A DNA stretch of 64,000 nucleotides from the NCBI RefSeq assembly GCF_014541205.1, contig NZ_CP061280.1, forward strand, positions 1,070,798-1,134,797, in the 5' to 3' direction. Source of the DNA: Mannheimia bovis (GTDB lineage Bacteria; Pseudomonadota; Gammaproteobacteria; Enterobacterales; Pasteurellaceae). This document shows positions 24,531 through 35,192 of this stretch, piece by piece. The notes under the pieces were generated by a model, which saw only the letters and a program-made list of their open reading frames with translations, was not told where the DNA came from and ran no database searches. How positions within the stretch are numbered: position 1 is the stretch's first letter; the number at the start of each line of letters is the position of its first letter. The position numbers and the translations under genes were made by a program.

Positions 24531-25640
24531 GTGATTTTAAGTCGATATTTAACCAAAGAGATATTTAAAAGCCAAGTAGCGATATTGTTTATCCTACTCT
24601 TAATTTTTTTCTGCCAACAATTAGTTCGAGTTTTAAGTTCTGCCGTAAGTGGTAAAGTACCGGCAGATTTAGTCGTCAGCTTATTAGGGCTGGGAATGCC
24701 GACAATGGCACAATTAATGTTGCCGTTATCTCTTTTTATCGCACTATTATTGACACTTGGGCGTTTTTATGCGGAAAGTGAAATTACAGTGATGCGTGCG
24801 TGTGGGATCGGGCAAGGTTTATTGGTAAAAGTGGCGATGTTCCTCTCCATTTTTACGACAGCTTTAGCGGTATATAACGTCTTTTGGCTGACTCCTTGGG
24901 CGATTAACAAACAAAGTGAAATGTTGGCAGAGGCAAAAGCTAATCCGCGTTTTGCTGCCCTTTCGGCAGGTCAGTTTATGTCGGCAGGTGGTTATGTATT
25001 ATTTATTGATAAAATTGAAAATAGTAGCCTTAATGATATTTACGTTTTCCAACCGGAACAGCAAAAAAATAACAAACCTTCGGTCGTGGTGGCTGAAAAT
25101 GGGACTTTACAAGGTTTGCCAAATGGTGATCAGGTTTTAACATTATCAGAAAGTAAGCGTTTTGAGGGGACGCCGAAAAGCCCGGATTTTCGTGTTTCTC
25201 ACTTTGAAAATTATTCCGCTTATTTAGGTTATCAAGATGTGGAATCGGACGAAAAATTAGTGCAACGTTCTGATTTTAAAACATTAATGGAAATCAATAG
25301 TCCGGAAGCAAAAGCGGAATTACATTGGCGTTTAGCCTTAATTTTCGCTGTGCCGTTAATGGCGTTATTGGCAGTGCCGATGAGCAGTGTTAATCCTAGA
25401 CAAGGGCGTTTTGCTAAATTATTGCCTGCATTATTGCTTTATTTAATCTATTTCCTACTGCAAAGCTCGCTTAAATCATCAGGTGGTTCGGGCAAGTTAA
25501 ATGCAGAAATTTTAATGCCGTTAGTCTCTATTGCCTTTTTACTTTTAGGTATTGTGTTGAATATGTGGAATGGTAAATTGATGTCTAAATTACGCTATCA
25601 GTTTAGTGCTAAAAAAATCACTAATAAGGCGGTGGCATAA
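24531..25640 (+). CDS. lptF: LPS export ABC transporter permease LptF
   Basis: An inner-membrane permease of the LptB2FGC machine that extracts lipopolysaccharide for transport to the outer membrane. The 369-aa product has about six membrane helices around a periplasmic beta-jellyroll domain (about residues 130-260). The start is GTG; the N-terminus then aligns with E. coli LptF ([20 protein letters not shown]). It overlaps lptG by one base (TAATG), indicating coupling. Confidence 0.95.
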   Translation: MILSRYLTKEIFKSQVAILFILLLIFFCQQLVRVLSSAVSGKVPADLVVSLLGLGMPTMAQLMLPLSLFIALLLTLGRFYAESEITVMRACGIGQGLLVKVAMFLSIFTTALAVYNVFWLTPWAINKQSEMLAEAKANPRFAALSAGQFMSAGGYVLFIDKIENSSLNDIYVFQPEQQKNNKPSVVVAENGTLQGLPNGDQVLTLSESKRFEGTPKSPDFRVSHFENYSAYLGYQDVESDEKLVQRSDFKTLMEINSPEAKAELHWRLALIFAVPLMALLAVPMSSVNPRQGRFAKLLPALLLYLIYFLLQSSLKSSGGSGKLNAEILMPLVSIAFLLLGIVLNMWNGKLMSKLRYQFSAKKITNKAVA

Positions 25641-26737
25641 TGAAAATTTTCTCAATGAATATTTTAGAACGCTATATCGGCAGAACGATTTTGTCGGCAA
25701 TTTTCCTTACGCTATTTTTATTGGTAGGGCTTGGGGCGATCATCAAATTTGTGGAAGAGTTTCGTGATGTTGGTCGAGGCTCTTACGATGGCTTGAAAGC
25801 GGCTTATTACACCTTTTTAACCATTCCAAGAGATATCGAAACCTTTTTTCCGATTGCTGCTTTATTAGGTTCACTATTAGGCTTGGGCAATCTTGCGAGC
25901 CGCAGTGAATTAGTTGTAATGCAAGCCTCCGGTTTTTCTCGTTTCCGTATCGGTTTGGCGGTAATGAAAACCGCATTGCCGTTAGTACTGTTTACGATGA
26001 TCATCGGTGAATGGGGTGTACCGCAAACCGAACAATTTGCCCGTAATATGCGTTCGATTGCTCAAAGTGGCGGCTCAATGCTTGCCACCAAAGATGGTTT
26101 TTGGGCGAAAGATGGAAACTCATTTATCTATATCAACCGTATCAATAATGAAAAAAGCCTGAGTAACGTGCTTATTTACGAATTTGGCGAAGGCGAAAAT
26201 AAACGTGAATTGCAATCGGTATTACGAGCGGGTGAGGCTCAATATAGCGATGAAAAAGGTTGGATACTCTCTAACGTTGAAAAATCGGAACTTGGCGAGA
26301 ATCAGATCCAGCAAGGCAAGCAACCCGATCAAAGTTGGCAGACCAGCTTAACGCCAAGCAAATTAGGAATTGTTTCACTTAAGCCGGAATCGCTTTCGAT
26401 CTCGGGGTTGGCGGATTATGTCGGCTTCTTAAAAGAGACCGGGCAAGATCCGAAACGCTTTGAAATTACCTTCTGGCGTAAAGTATTCCAGCCGATCTCA
26501 ATGGCGGTGATGATGTTACTTGCGATCTCCTTTATTTTCGGACCACTTCGTAGTAGTACGATGGGGGCGAAAATTGTTATCGGGATTGTTGCCGGCTTTA
26601 TGTTCTACGTGGCGAACATTGTATTTGGGAATTTAAGTCTTATTGCCACTTGGCTACCTGTACCGGTTGGGGCATTAATTCCAAGTTTGCTCTGTCTGAT
26701 AATTGTTTGGTGGTTACTAAACAAAAAACGTGATTAA
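25640..26737 (+). CDS. lptG: LPS export ABC transporter permease LptG
   Basis: The second permease of LptB2FGC. The 365-aa product has three N-terminal helices, a periplasmic domain (about 125-265) and three C-terminal helices. ILERYIGRTI and the C-terminal WRKVFQPISM are typical. Its start codon shares a base with the lptF stop. lptB and lptC are not in the window. Confidence 0.95.
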   Translation: MKIFSMNILERYIGRTILSAIFLTLFLLVGLGAIIKFVEEFRDVGRGSYDGLKAAYYTFLTIPRDIETFFPIAALLGSLLGLGNLASRSELVVMQASGFSRFRIGLAVMKTALPLVLFTMIIGEWGVPQTEQFARNMRSIAQSGGSMLATKDGFWAKDGNSFIYINRINNEKSLSNVLIYEFGEGENKRELQSVLRAGEAQYSDEKGWILSNVEKSELGENQIQQGKQPDQSWQTSLTPSKLGIVSLKPESLSISGLADYVGFLKETGQDPKRFEITFWRKVFQPISMAVMMLLAISFIFGPLRSSTMGAKIVIGIVAGFMFYVANIVFGNLSLIATWLPVPVGALIPSLLCLIIVWWLLNKKRD

Positions 26738-26742
26738 ATTTT

Positions 26743-26787
26743 ACAAGCGGTTGTTTTTACAAAATTTTTTGCAAAAATGACCGCTTG
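26743..26787. terminator. Hairpin of inverted uptake signals after lptG
   Basis: ACAAGCGGT at 26743-26751 faces ACCGCTTG at 26780-26787, with A/T flanks. A likely lptFG terminator before dnaE. Confidence 0.65.
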
Positions 26788-26821
26788 AATACTCCTTTAA
26801 ATTCTAATTCTCCTTAGCATT

Positions 26822-29800
26822 ATGTCTGATTGTCGTTTCGTTCATTTAAAAGTTCACAGTGATTTCTCAATGATTAACGGTTTAGCCAAAGTGAAACCTT
26901 TAGTCAAAGCGGCAGTTGCCAACAATATGGTGGCGATGGGTTTAACCGATTTCACGAACTTCTGCGGTTTGGTGAAATTCTATGGCGAAGCGTTGGGAGC
27001 AGGTATTAAGCCGATTATTGGGGCTGATGTGTATGTCAAATCAGATACAGGTGGTGATGATTATTTCGAGCTAACCCTATTAGCTAAAAATAATAAGGGA
27101 TACCACAATATTACTCAAATTCTCTCCAAAGCCTATCAACAAGGATACATTGAATTTCCAATGGTAGAGAGAGAATGGCTGGCTGAGCTGAATGAAGGTA
27201 TTATTGTGCTTTCAGGCGGACGAATGGGCGATGTGGGTAAAGCCTTACTTAAAGAAAATCTATCGGAGGCTGCTGAGAAGCTCTCTTTTTATCAACAATA
27301 TTACCCAAATCATTTTTATATGTCGGTTTGCCGCACAGGGCGGGTAGACGAAGAGCGTTACATTAAACAAGCGGTCGAATTTTCCCAAAAAAATGCAATT
27401 CCATTAGTTGCGGTGAACGATATTGTTTTCCTAAAAGAAGAGGATTTTGACGCTCACGAAATCCGTGTAGCCATCCACGACAGTTTTACCTTAGACGATC
27501 CGAAACGTCCTAAAAAATATTCTCCTAAGCAATATTTCCGCTCAGAAGAGGAAATGTGCAAGCTATTTGCGGACTTGCCGAGTGCATTAGCTAACACAGT
27601 AGAAATTGCGAAGCGTTGTTCCGTTACGGTACGTTTGGGCGAATATTTCCTACCAAATTTCCCAACCGGTGAACTTTCAACCGAAGATTTTTTAGTAAAA
27701 AAATCTCGAGAAGGTTTAGAAGAACGCCTTGAATTTCTATTCCCTGATCCTGAAGAAAGAGCTAACAAGCGGTCAGTTTATGACGAAAGATTGCAAGTTG
27801 AATTAGATGTTATCAACCAAATGGGCTTCCCGGGTTACTTCCTAATTGTGATGGAATTTATTCAGTGGTCTAAAGATAACGATATTCCGGTTGGTCCGGG
27901 GCGAGGCTCGGGGGCAGGCTCGTTGGTTGCTTATGCGTTAAAAATTACTGATTTAGATCCATTGGAATTTGACTTGCTTTTCGAGCGTTTTTTAAACCCT
28001 GAACGGGTTTCAATGCCCGATTTTGATGTCGATTTCTGTATGGACGGGCGAGATCGTGTGATTGAGCATGTGGCGGAAACTTACGGTCGCCAAGCAGTAT
28101 CGCAAATTATTACCTTCGGAACGATGGCGGCAAAAGCGGTAATTCGTGATGTGGGGCGTGTGCTTGGACATCCTTATAGCTTTGTGGACAGAATTTCCAA
28201 GCTGATTCCGCCCGATCCGGGAATGACATTAGAAAAAGCTTTTGCTGCCGAGCCAAAACTCCCTGAACTTTATGAGGCTGATGAAGAAGTCAAAGATTTG
28301 ATCGATATGGCTCGCAAGCTCGAGGGTGTCACCCGTAATGCCGGTAAGCACGCAGGAGGGGTCGTAATTGCCCCAACGGCGATTACCGATTTCTCACCAC
28401 TTTATTGTGATAGCGAAGGTTTACACCCTGTTACCCATTTTGACAAAAATGATGTGGAATATGCAGGTCTTGTAAAATTTGACTTCTTGGGTTTGCGTAC
28501 CTTAACCATCATTAAATGGGCATTAGAGATGGTGAATGCTCGCTTAGAGCGAGAAGGTAAAGAGCCGGTCCGCATAGAAAGTATTCCGCTTGATGACAAA
28601 AAATCCTTTGATCTACTGTTAGCGGCAAAAACGACGGCGGTATTCCAGCTTGAAAGCCGTGGTATGAAAGATCTGATTTCTCGCCTCAAGCCTGACTGTT
28701 TTGAAGATATTATCGCTTTGGTGGCATTATTCCGTCCTGGTCCGCTGGAATCGGGAATGGTGCAGAACTTTATCGACCGTAAACACGGCAAGGAAGAAGT
28801 GTCTTACCCTGATCCTGAATATCAACACGAATGCTTAAAACCTATTTTAGAGCCAACCTATGGCGTTATTGTTTACCAAGAGCAGGTAATGCAGATTGCC
28901 CAAGAGCTTGCCGGCTATACGCTCGGTGGGGCAGATTTACTTCGTCGTGCAATGGGTAAGAAAAAGCCGGAAGAGATGGCGGCTCAACGTGAAGTTTTTG
29001 AAAAAGGGGCAGAATCGAAAGGAATTGATGGCAAATTAGCCGGAGCGATTTTTGACTTAGTAGAAAAATTTGCCGGCTATGGCTTTAATAAATCGCACTC
29101 GGCAGCTTATGCTCTGGTGTCTTACCAAACACTGTGGCTTAAAGCCCATTATCCGGCAGAATTTATGGCAGCGGTAATGACTTCAGAGATGGACAATACC
29201 GATAAGATCGTTGGCTTTTATGATGAATGTATCAATATGGGCTTAACAGTTGTGCCACCTGATGTGAATAGCGGAAAACACCGTTTCAGCGTAAACGAAA
29301 AAGGCGAAATTGTTTACGGCTTAGGGGCAATTAAAGGCGTGGGTGAAGGTCCGATTGAGGCGATTTTGGAGGCTCGCAATCAAGGTGGGCGTTTTACCGA
29401 TCTGTTTGATTTAACTGCCCGTGTCGATCTGAAAAAAATTAACCGCCGTACTTTTGAAAGTCTGATTATGTCTGGAGCGTTTGATAAATTAGGTCCGCAT
29501 CGTGCAGCTTTAATGAAAAATTTAGAAGATGCGTTAAAAGCCTCGGATCAGCATAGCAAAATGGAAGAGTTAGGGCAGAGCGATATGTTTGGCGTGCTTA
29601 CCGAAACCCCTGAAGAGGTGCAAAATGCCTATGCCAATACGCCAAAATGGTCTGAACAAACGATTTTAGACGGGGAGAGGGCGACGTTAGGGCTTTATTT
29701 AAGCGGGCATCCAATTGGCAGGTTCTTAAAAGAGCTATCGCACTATGCCCCAAATAGGCTTAATGAGCTACAACCGACTTTCAGAGGGCAGATGACAACC

Positions 29801-30298
29801 GTTTCGGGGATTGTGATGGCATCACGGGTAGCTGTAACGAAACGGGGAAGCCGTATCGGCATTGCGACTATTGAAGACCGTTCGGGTAAACTCGATATCA
29901 CGCTTTTCTCTGAAGCATTAGAAAATTTTGGGCATTTAATGCAACAAGATCAAATCATTGTGGCAACAGGTTCGGTGCAGTTTGATGATTTCAGTGGCGG
30001 ATTAAAAATGTCTGCAAGAGAGGTATTTTCTCTTGATGAAGCACGTAGTCGATTTGCTAAAAGTTTGGCATTGGCAATCAACAAAGAACAGCTTTCTGCA
30101 AATTTTATCAAAAAAATGACCGCTATCATTGCACCTCACAAGGAAGGTACATTGCCACTACACTTCTATTATCAAAGTCCGGAAGGGCGTGTGTTACTAA
30201 AAGGTGGCGTGGAATGGCGAGTAATGCCGAACGAGCAGATGTTCTCGGAACTAAAAGAGTTATTGGGTGAAAATTCAGTTGAATTGGAGTTTGAATAA
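26822..30298 (+). CDS. dnaE: DNA polymerase III alpha subunit DnaE
   Basis: The replicative polymerase. The 1,158-aa length is nearly that of E. coli DnaE (1,160). The N-terminal PHP domain starts [16 protein letters not shown]. The catalytic aspartates are in PDFDVDF (about 398-404), preceded by [14 protein letters not shown]. The thumb and fingers contain [12 protein letters not shown] and [13 protein letters not shown]. Helix-hairpin-helix and OB domains follow (about 830-1070). Tau- and beta-binding regions are expected near the C-terminus. Confidence 0.98.
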   Translation: MSDCRFVHLKVHSDFSMINGLAKVKPLVKAAVANNMVAMGLTDFTNFCGLVKFYGEALGAGIKPIIGADVYVKSDTGGDDYFELTLLAKNNKGYHNITQILSKAYQQGYIEFPMVEREWLAELNEGIIVLSGGRMGDVGKALLKENLSEAAEKLSFYQQYYPNHFYMSVCRTGRVDEERYIKQAVEFSQKNAIPLVAVNDIVFLKEEDFDAHEIRVAIHDSFTLDDPKRPKKYSPKQYFRSEEEMCKLFADLPSALANTVEIAKRCSVTVRLGEYFLPNFPTGELSTEDFLVKKSREGLEERLEFLFPDPEERANKRSVYDERLQVELDVINQMGFPGYFLIVMEFIQWSKDNDIPVGPGRGSGAGSLVAYALKITDLDPLEFDLLFERFLNPERVSMPDFDVDFCMDGRDRVIEHVAETYGRQAVSQIITFGTMAAKAVIRDVGRVLGHPYSFVDRISKLIPPDPGMTLEKAFAAEPKLPELYEADEEVKDLIDMARKLEGVTRNAGKHAGGVVIAPTAITDFSPLYCDSEGLHPVTHFDKNDVEYAGLVKFDFLGLRTLTIIKWALEMVNARLEREGKEPVRIESIPLDDKKSFDLLLAAKTTAVFQLESRGMKDLISRLKPDCFEDIIALVALFRPGPLESGMVQNFIDRKHGKEEVSYPDPEYQHECLKPILEPTYGVIVYQEQVMQIAQELAGYTLGGADLLRRAMGKKKPEEMAAQREVFEKGAESKGIDGKLAGAIFDLVEKFAGYGFNKSHSAAYALVSYQTLWLKAHYPAEFMAAVMTSEMDNTDKIVGFYDECINMGLTVVPPDVNSGKHRFSVNEKGEIVYGLGAIKGVGEGPIEAILEARNQGGRFTDLFDLTARVDLKKINRRTFESLIMSGAFDKLGPHRAALMKNLEDALKASDQHSKMEELGQSDMFGVLTETPEEVQNAYANTPKWSEQTILDGERATLGLYLSGHPIGRFLKELSHYAPNRLNELQPTFRGQMTTVSGIVMASRVAVTKRGSRIGIATIEDRSGKLDITLFSEALENFGHLMQQDQIIVATGSVQFDDFSGGLKMSAREVFSLDEARSRFAKSLALAINKEQLSANFIKKMTAIIAPHKEGTLPLHFYYQSPEGRVLLKGGVEWRVMPNEQMFSELKELLGENSVELEFE

Positions 30299-30305
30299 AT
30301 AATAG

Positions 30306-30331
30306 AGGGTAAGTTTTAACTTACCCTTTAT
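30306..30331. terminator. Bidirectional terminator between dnaE and the cytochrome gene
   Basis: The stem GGGTAAGTT / AACTTACCC is flanked by A on the left and TTTATTTT on the right, in the gap between two convergent genes. Confidence 0.85.
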
Positions 30332-30338
30332 TTTGCGA

Positions 30339-30710
30339 TTATTTGTATTTTTTATGATATTCACGCTTTAAAATTTCAAGCTCTGAAATCATTATTTTCG
30401 CCTCTTGCAAATTGCCGGCTTGAGCTTTTTTATCCGCTTCTGTTACCACATCTATCAATTTTTGCATACCTGCTTGGTAATCTTCTTCAGCAGCTTTATC
30501 GCCCTCTACACTATTTGGAAAAATAGCTTTGGTTTTCTCGGTAATTTCAACAAAATTTTTCGCAGCTTGTTGAAATTCTTCTGCCGAATTCGCTCTGACT
30601 AATTTGTTGGCGTTCATATTCATTTGCATCATTTCCATTTTGATGCTTTGAGCGTTGCCTAATGTTGAAAAGGCAAACAACGTTGTTGCTAAAAGTAGTT
30701 TAAGTTTCAT
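30339..30710 (-). CDS. cybC: Cytochrome b562 family protein
   Basis: A 123-aa periplasmic four-helix-bundle protein. It has a Sec signal peptide cleaved near residue 20 (LGNA/QS). The C-terminal LKREYHKKYK carries His119, the position of the haem ligand in E. coli cytochrome b562. Met residues at 25, 27 and 28 supply the expected N-terminal Met ligand. There is no CxxCH, so haem would be non-covalent. The physiological partner is unknown. Some family members have lost haem binding, but both ligand positions are kept here. Confidence 0.85.
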   Translation of the reverse strand: MKLKLLLATTLFAFSTLGNAQSIKMEMMQMNMNANKLVRANSAEEFQQAAKNFVEITEKTKAIFPNSVEGDKAAEEDYQAGMQKLIDVVTEADKKAQAGNLQEAKIMISELEILKREYHKKYK

Positions 30711-30840
30711 AGTTTCCCCACATAAAAAATCAGATTGTAATAGATTGACTTGCCAATATGCAAGATTTCTTGGAAAATAGACCGCTTACGCTTTCCTTTG
30801 GTGGAAAGTCCTGACTTGTTATCAGAAAAAGAGATTACCT

Positions 30841-32220
30841 ATGACTTTAAAATATGCTAAACCTGAGCTACTTTCACCAGCAGGCTCTTTAAAAAATATG
30901 CGTTATGCTTTTGCTTACGGTGCAGATGCTATTTACGCAGGACAGCCACGTTACAGCTTGCGTGTGCGTAATAACGAATTTAATCACGAGAATTTGAAAA
31001 TTGCGATTGATGAAGCTCATTCATTAGGCAAGAAATTCTATGTGGTGGTGAATATCGCCCCGCACAACTCAAAATTAAAAACCTTTATTAAAGACTTAAA
31101 AGTTGTGGTGGATATGAAGCCGGATGCTTTGATTATGTCAGATCCGGGCTTGATTATGTTAGTGCGTGAAAACTTTCCGGAAATGGATATCCACCTTTCG
31201 GTTCAAGCGAATGCGGTAAATTGGGCAACAGTGAAGTTTTGGCGTCAAATGGGTTTAACCCGAGTAATTTTATCGCGTGAGTTATCTCTTGAAGAAATTG
31301 AAGAAATTCGCCAACAAGTACCGGATATGGAGTTAGAAATCTTTGTACACGGTGCTTTATGTATGGCATATTCAGGACGTTGCTTGCTTTCCGGTTATAT
31401 CAATAAACGTGATCCAAACCAAGGCACTTGCACCAATGCTTGCCGTTGGGAATACAAAATGGAAGAAGGCAAAGTCGATGAAGTCGGACAAATCGTACCG
31501 AAATACGAGCCTGAAATTGAGATCAAAAATGTCGCACCAACGTTAGGAACAGGTGAGGCAACGGATAAAGTCTTCCTTTATACCGAATCGCAACGCCCTG
31601 ACGAGCAAATGACTGCGTTTGAAGATGAGCACGGCACTTATTTTATGAACTCGAAAGATTTGCGAGCGGTGCAACACGTAGAACGTTTAACGCAAATGGG
31701 CGTGCATTCACTGAAAATTGAAGGTCGTACTAAATCCTTCTATTACTGTGCAAGAACCGCACAGGTTTACCGTAAAGCGATTGATGATGCCGCAGCCGGC
31801 AAGCCGTTTGATGAATCGTTGTTGGATACTTTAGAAAGTCTCGCTCATCGTGGTTATACAGAAGGCTTTTTACGTCGCCACACGCACGATGAATACCAAA
31901 ACTATGAATACGGCTATTCAATTTCCGAACGCCAGCAATTTGTAGGTGAGTTTACCGGCAAACGCAATACAGAAGGAATGGCGGAAGTTGCCGTTAAAAA
32001 TAAATTCTTAGTCGGCGATTCGGTGGAAATGATGACACCAAAAGGCAATATCGTGTTCAAAATTGAACGTATGCTAAACCGCAAAAACGAAAGCGTAGAA
32101 GCCGCCTTAGGGGACGGACACTTTGTTTTTTTAGATGTGCCACAAGACATTGAGTTGGATTTTGCCCTTTTAATGCGTAACTTAGTAAATGCAAATACTC
32201 GCAATCCGCATCAAGCTTAA
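30841..32220 (+). CDS. trhP: tRNA hydroxylation protein P (U32 peptidase family, YegQ)
   Basis: Needed for prephenate-dependent 5-hydroxyuridine formation at U34 of tRNAs in E. coli. The 459-aa product begins KPELLSPAGSLKNMRYAFAYGADAIY, typical of the U32 family. The cysteine cluster (ALCMAYSGRCLLS and GTCTNACRWEY) suggests an iron-sulfur cluster. Length and C-terminal beta domain match TrhP rather than the shorter UbiU/UbiV. Divergent from the cytochrome gene. Confidence 0.92.
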   Translation: MTLKYAKPELLSPAGSLKNMRYAFAYGADAIYAGQPRYSLRVRNNEFNHENLKIAIDEAHSLGKKFYVVVNIAPHNSKLKTFIKDLKVVVDMKPDALIMSDPGLIMLVRENFPEMDIHLSVQANAVNWATVKFWRQMGLTRVILSRELSLEEIEEIRQQVPDMELEIFVHGALCMAYSGRCLLSGYINKRDPNQGTCTNACRWEYKMEEGKVDEVGQIVPKYEPEIEIKNVAPTLGTGEATDKVFLYTESQRPDEQMTAFEDEHGTYFMNSKDLRAVQHVERLTQMGVHSLKIEGRTKSFYYCARTAQVYRKAIDDAAAGKPFDESLLDTLESLAHRGYTEGFLRRHTHDEYQNYEYGYSISERQQFVGEFTGKRNTEGMAEVAVKNKFLVGDSVEMMTPKGNIVFKIERMLNRKNESVEAALGDGHFVFLDVPQDIELDFALLMRNLVNANTRNPHQA

Positions 32221-32237
32221 TTTCGTTTAAAATAATG

Positions 32238-32275
32238 TAAACCACGAAATCCAAACTATTTCGTGGTTTATTTTT
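32238..32275 (+). terminator. trhP terminator
   Basis: A 13-bp stem (TAAACCACGAAAT with its complement), a 7-nt loop and TTTTT. A strong intrinsic terminator 17 bp past the trhP stop. Confidence 0.9.
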
Positions 32276-32336
32276 AGGTATAATAAGACTGATTGGTAAA
32301 AAAATTAGAAAAAAAGACCGCTTGTAAGGAAAATAA

Positions 32337-33617
32337 ATGCTCCGTTTACTCTATATTTGTCTAAGTTATTTATTACAACCCGTTATACTTTTTCTAATGT
32401 GGTACAAAGGGCGTAAGCAGCCTGCCTACCGCAAACGTTTATGGGAACGTTATGGCGTATATGACGAAGCCGAAAAACCAAAAGCTAAAGGTGTGGTTAT
32501 TCACGCTGCTTCTGTGGGGGAAGTGATTGCGGCAACTCCGCTAATCAAAGCGATTGGAAAACACTATCCGGATTTACCGCTTATTGTTACAACGGTTACA
32601 CCGACAGGTTCGGATCGAGTTATGTCAGCTTTTGGCGATTCTGTCTCGCACTTTTATTTGCCTTACGATTTGCCCGATGCGGTGGAACGGTTTTTAAATT
32701 TTATCGATCCAAAGATGATGATAGTGATTGAAACCGAGCTGTGGCCGAATTTGATCCGCAAAATATATTTACGCAATATTCCGTTTGTAATTGCCAATGC
32801 AAGGCTCTCTCCTCGTTCGGCTAAGCGTTATGGTTGGTTTAAGCGTAGTATGAAGGATATGCTCAATCAAATTTCGCTGATTTTAGCACAAGATGAAGTA
32901 AGTAAAGATCGCTATTTGGCGTTAGGCTATGATCCTGCCAAAATGGTAAATACAGGCAACCTTAAATTTGATTTGGAAATTACGCCGGAGCTACACCAAA
33001 GCGTGCTGGAAACAAAGTCAGCTCTGAATTTGCAGACAAGACCAATTTGGATTGCAGGCAGCACGCACGAAGGTGAAGAAAAATTGATTTTAGAAGCCCA
33101 TCAAATTTTATTAAATAAGTATCCTGATTTAGTGCTGATTTTAGTGCCGAGACATCCGGAACGTTTTAAGTTAGTCGAGCTTTTGGTTAAAAAATCAGGC
33201 TTAGATTATATAAAACGCTCAGAACATAAGGCATTAAATCAAGAAACGAAGGTGTTACTAGGCGATACAATGGGCGAAATGATGTTACTATATGGGCTTT
33301 CTGATATTGCTTTTGTGGGGGGGAGTTTAGTTAAACACGGCGGACATAATCCGCTTGAGCCAATCGCTTTTAACATACCGGTTATTTCAGGACTATTTAC
33401 CTACAATTTTCCGGAAGTATTTGAAAAACTAAGAGAAGTTAAAGGTGTGATTGAAGTTGAAAGTTCTGCTAAAGCCTTAGCTGAAAGTATCGAATTATTA
33501 TTAACTCAACCACAAATCGGACAAGACATAGCCGCTTCAGGTTTTAGTGTCTTACAAGAAAATCAAGGTGCATTAAAACGCCATTTAGATTTGCTTGCTC
33601 CCTATATAATAGAATAG
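32337..33617 (+). CDS. waaA: 3-deoxy-D-manno-octulosonic acid transferase WaaA (KdtA)
   Basis: Attaches Kdo to lipid IVA at the inner membrane, linking lipid A to the LPS core. The 426-aa product has an N-terminal membrane anchor (about 2-20) and the GT-B fold. HAASVGEV contains the catalytic Glu. GSTHEGEE, PRHPERF and GGSLVKHGGHNPLEP form the CMP-Kdo site. Whether it adds one or more Kdo cannot be read from sequence; in H. influenzae it is monofunctional. AAGGA precedes the ATG. Confidence 0.95.
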   Translation: MLRLLYICLSYLLQPVILFLMWYKGRKQPAYRKRLWERYGVYDEAEKPKAKGVVIHAASVGEVIAATPLIKAIGKHYPDLPLIVTTVTPTGSDRVMSAFGDSVSHFYLPYDLPDAVERFLNFIDPKMMIVIETELWPNLIRKIYLRNIPFVIANARLSPRSAKRYGWFKRSMKDMLNQISLILAQDEVSKDRYLALGYDPAKMVNTGNLKFDLEITPELHQSVLETKSALNLQTRPIWIAGSTHEGEEKLILEAHQILLNKYPDLVLILVPRHPERFKLVELLVKKSGLDYIKRSEHKALNQETKVLLGDTMGEMMLLYGLSDIAFVGGSLVKHGGHNPLEPIAFNIPVISGLFTYNFPEVFEKLREVKGVIEVESSAKALAESIELLLTQPQIGQDIAASGFSVLQENQGALKRHLDLLAPYIIE

Positions 33618-33626
33618 AGAAATAAA

Positions 33627-34103
33627 ATGAGCTATAACGTAATTTATGCAGGGACTTTTGACCCTATTACCAATGGGCATTTAGATATTATTCGTAAGGC
33701 TTCGATGCTCTTTGGAAAAGTGATTGTTGCGGTGGCTAAAAATCCAAGTAAGCAACCGCTTTTCGAGTTAGAAGAGCGTGTTGAATTAGTGAAAAAAAGT
33801 TGTGCAGAGCTTGATAATATTGAAGTGATTGGTTTTAGTGGTTTACTGGCGGATTTTGCTAAAGAGCAGAATGCGAAGGTGCTTATTCGTGGCATTCGTG
33901 GTGCAGACGATATTGACTATGAAATTCAACTTGCTCAACTAAATCAAAAATTATCGGGCGATTTAGAAACGATCTTCTTTCCGCCTTCAGTGGAGTGGCG
34001 TTATCTTTCTTCTACAATGGTGAGAGAGATTTACCGCCACAATGGTGATGTGAGCCAATTCGTGCCACAAGCGGTCAAAAATGCCTTAAAATTTGCAAAA
34101 TAA
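33627..34103 (+). CDS. coaD: Phosphopantetheine adenylyltransferase CoaD
   Basis: Catalyses the fourth step of coenzyme A synthesis (4'-phosphopantetheine + ATP to dephospho-CoA). The 158-aa product has the nucleotidyltransferase motif [10 protein letters not shown] (about 8-17) and the second motif LSSTMVRE. It lies 9 bp after waaA, the common waaA-coaD pairing, and is probably cotranscribed. Confidence 0.97.
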   Translation: MSYNVIYAGTFDPITNGHLDIIRKASMLFGKVIVAVAKNPSKQPLFELEERVELVKKSCAELDNIEVIGFSGLLADFAKEQNAKVLIRGIRGADDIDYEIQLAQLNQKLSGDLETIFFPPSVEWRYLSSTMVREIYRHNGDVSQFVPQAVKNALKFAK

Positions 34104-34127
34104 TTGAGTAATAAAAAAGGAAATAGA

Positions 34128-34682
34128 ATGAACCAAGATGCACAAAATCTAATTTGGATCGACCTTGAAATGACAGGCTTAGATCCTGAAAAAGAACGCA
34201 TTATTGAAATAGCAACAATTGTTACTGATAAAGATCTGAATATTTTAGCGGAAGGACCGGTTTTGGCGGTTCATCAAACTGATGAATTATTAGGTAAAAT
34301 GAGTGATTGGTGTGTGAAAACTCATACTGCAAATGGCTTAATTGAACGAGTGAAAGCGAGTAAACTCACTGAACGTGCGGCAGAATTACAAACCCTTGAT
34401 TTCCTAAAGCGTTGGGTACCAAAAGGAAGTTCGCCAATTTGTGGTAACAGTATTGCACAGGATAAACGTTTCCTTTATAAATATATGCCTGATTTGGCGG
34501 ATTATTTCCACTATCGTCATTTAGATGTGAGTACCTTAAAAGAATTAGCAAGACGCTGGAAACCGGAAATATTGGATAAATTTAGTAAAGGGAATACACA
34601 TTTAGCGTTGGACGATATTCGTGAATCTATCAATGAATTGAAGTTTTATCGGGAACATTTTATTAATTTAGACGAAAAATAA
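34128..34682 (+). CDS. orn: Oligoribonuclease Orn
   Basis: A DEDDh 3'-5' exoribonuclease that degrades 2-5 nt RNAs, including pGpG. The 184-aa length is typical. The acidic motifs are [20 protein letters not shown] and [10 protein letters not shown]. The ATG at 34128 is chosen because AAAAAAGGA precedes it; an in-frame TTG at 34104 would add eight residues without a ribosome site. Its stop overlaps the tsaE start by one base. Confidence 0.96.
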   Translation: MNQDAQNLIWIDLEMTGLDPEKERIIEIATIVTDKDLNILAEGPVLAVHQTDELLGKMSDWCVKTHTANGLIERVKASKLTERAAELQTLDFLKRWVPKGSSPICGNSIAQDKRFLYKYMPDLADYFHYRHLDVSTLKELARRWKPEILDKFSKGNTHLALDDIRESINELKFYREHFINLDEK

Positions 34683-35173
34683 TGGCTGATTTACTCTCTT
34701 TTTACTGCGAAGATGAAACTAAATTACTTGAATTTGGTCAATCATTCGCATTGGGGCTAAAAAACTATTTGTTGCAAGACAGCAACCGCTCTCTGGTTAT
34801 TTACCTAAACGGCGAGTTAGGGGCAGGCAAAACGACCCTAACTCGTAGTATTGTAAGAGCATTTGGGCATCAAGGTAATGTGAAAAGCCCCACTTATACA
34901 TTAGTTGAAGAGTATCATCTCGACCCTTTGAATATTTACCATTTTGACTTATATCGCTTAGCTGACCCTGAAGAACTAGAATTTATGGGTATTCGTGATT
35001 ATTTCAAACCACAAACATTGTGTTTGTTGGAATGGGCAAGCAAAGGTGAAGGAATGATTCCGGAAGCTGATTTTGTCATTCAAATTGATTATATGAATGA
35101 AGGACGACAAATTACGATTGTTCCGCAAAATCAACCGGCAACAGATATTTTAGTAAATTTTAATCAAAAATAG
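34682..35173 (+). CDS. tsaE: tRNA threonylcarbamoyladenosine biosynthesis ATPase TsaE
   Basis: The ATPase of the TsaBDE complex that makes t6A37. The 163-aa product has Walker [10 protein letters not shown] (44-52), the [10 protein letters not shown] motif and FDLYRL. It is joined to orn by a TAATG overlap and followed by amiB, the order known from E. coli (tsaE-amiB). Its product and TcdA (18863) act in the same modification pathway. Confidence 0.96.
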   Translation: MADLLSFYCEDETKLLEFGQSFALGLKNYLLQDSNRSLVIYLNGELGAGKTTLTRSIVRAFGHQGNVKSPTYTLVEEYHLDPLNIYHFDLYRLADPEELEFMGIRDYFKPQTLCLLEWASKGEGMIPEADFVIQIDYMNEGRQITIVPQNQPATDILVNFNQK

Positions 35174-35192
35174 ACCGCTTGTAGGGAAGGTG

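Noticed and set aside
26822-30298. Frames on the minus strand within dnaE, gyrA and rbbA
   Set aside because: They are antisense to well-supported genes and show no independent start signals or known protein features.
34104-34127. TTG start for orn
   Set aside because: The ATG at 34128 has a proper ribosome site and gives the usual length.
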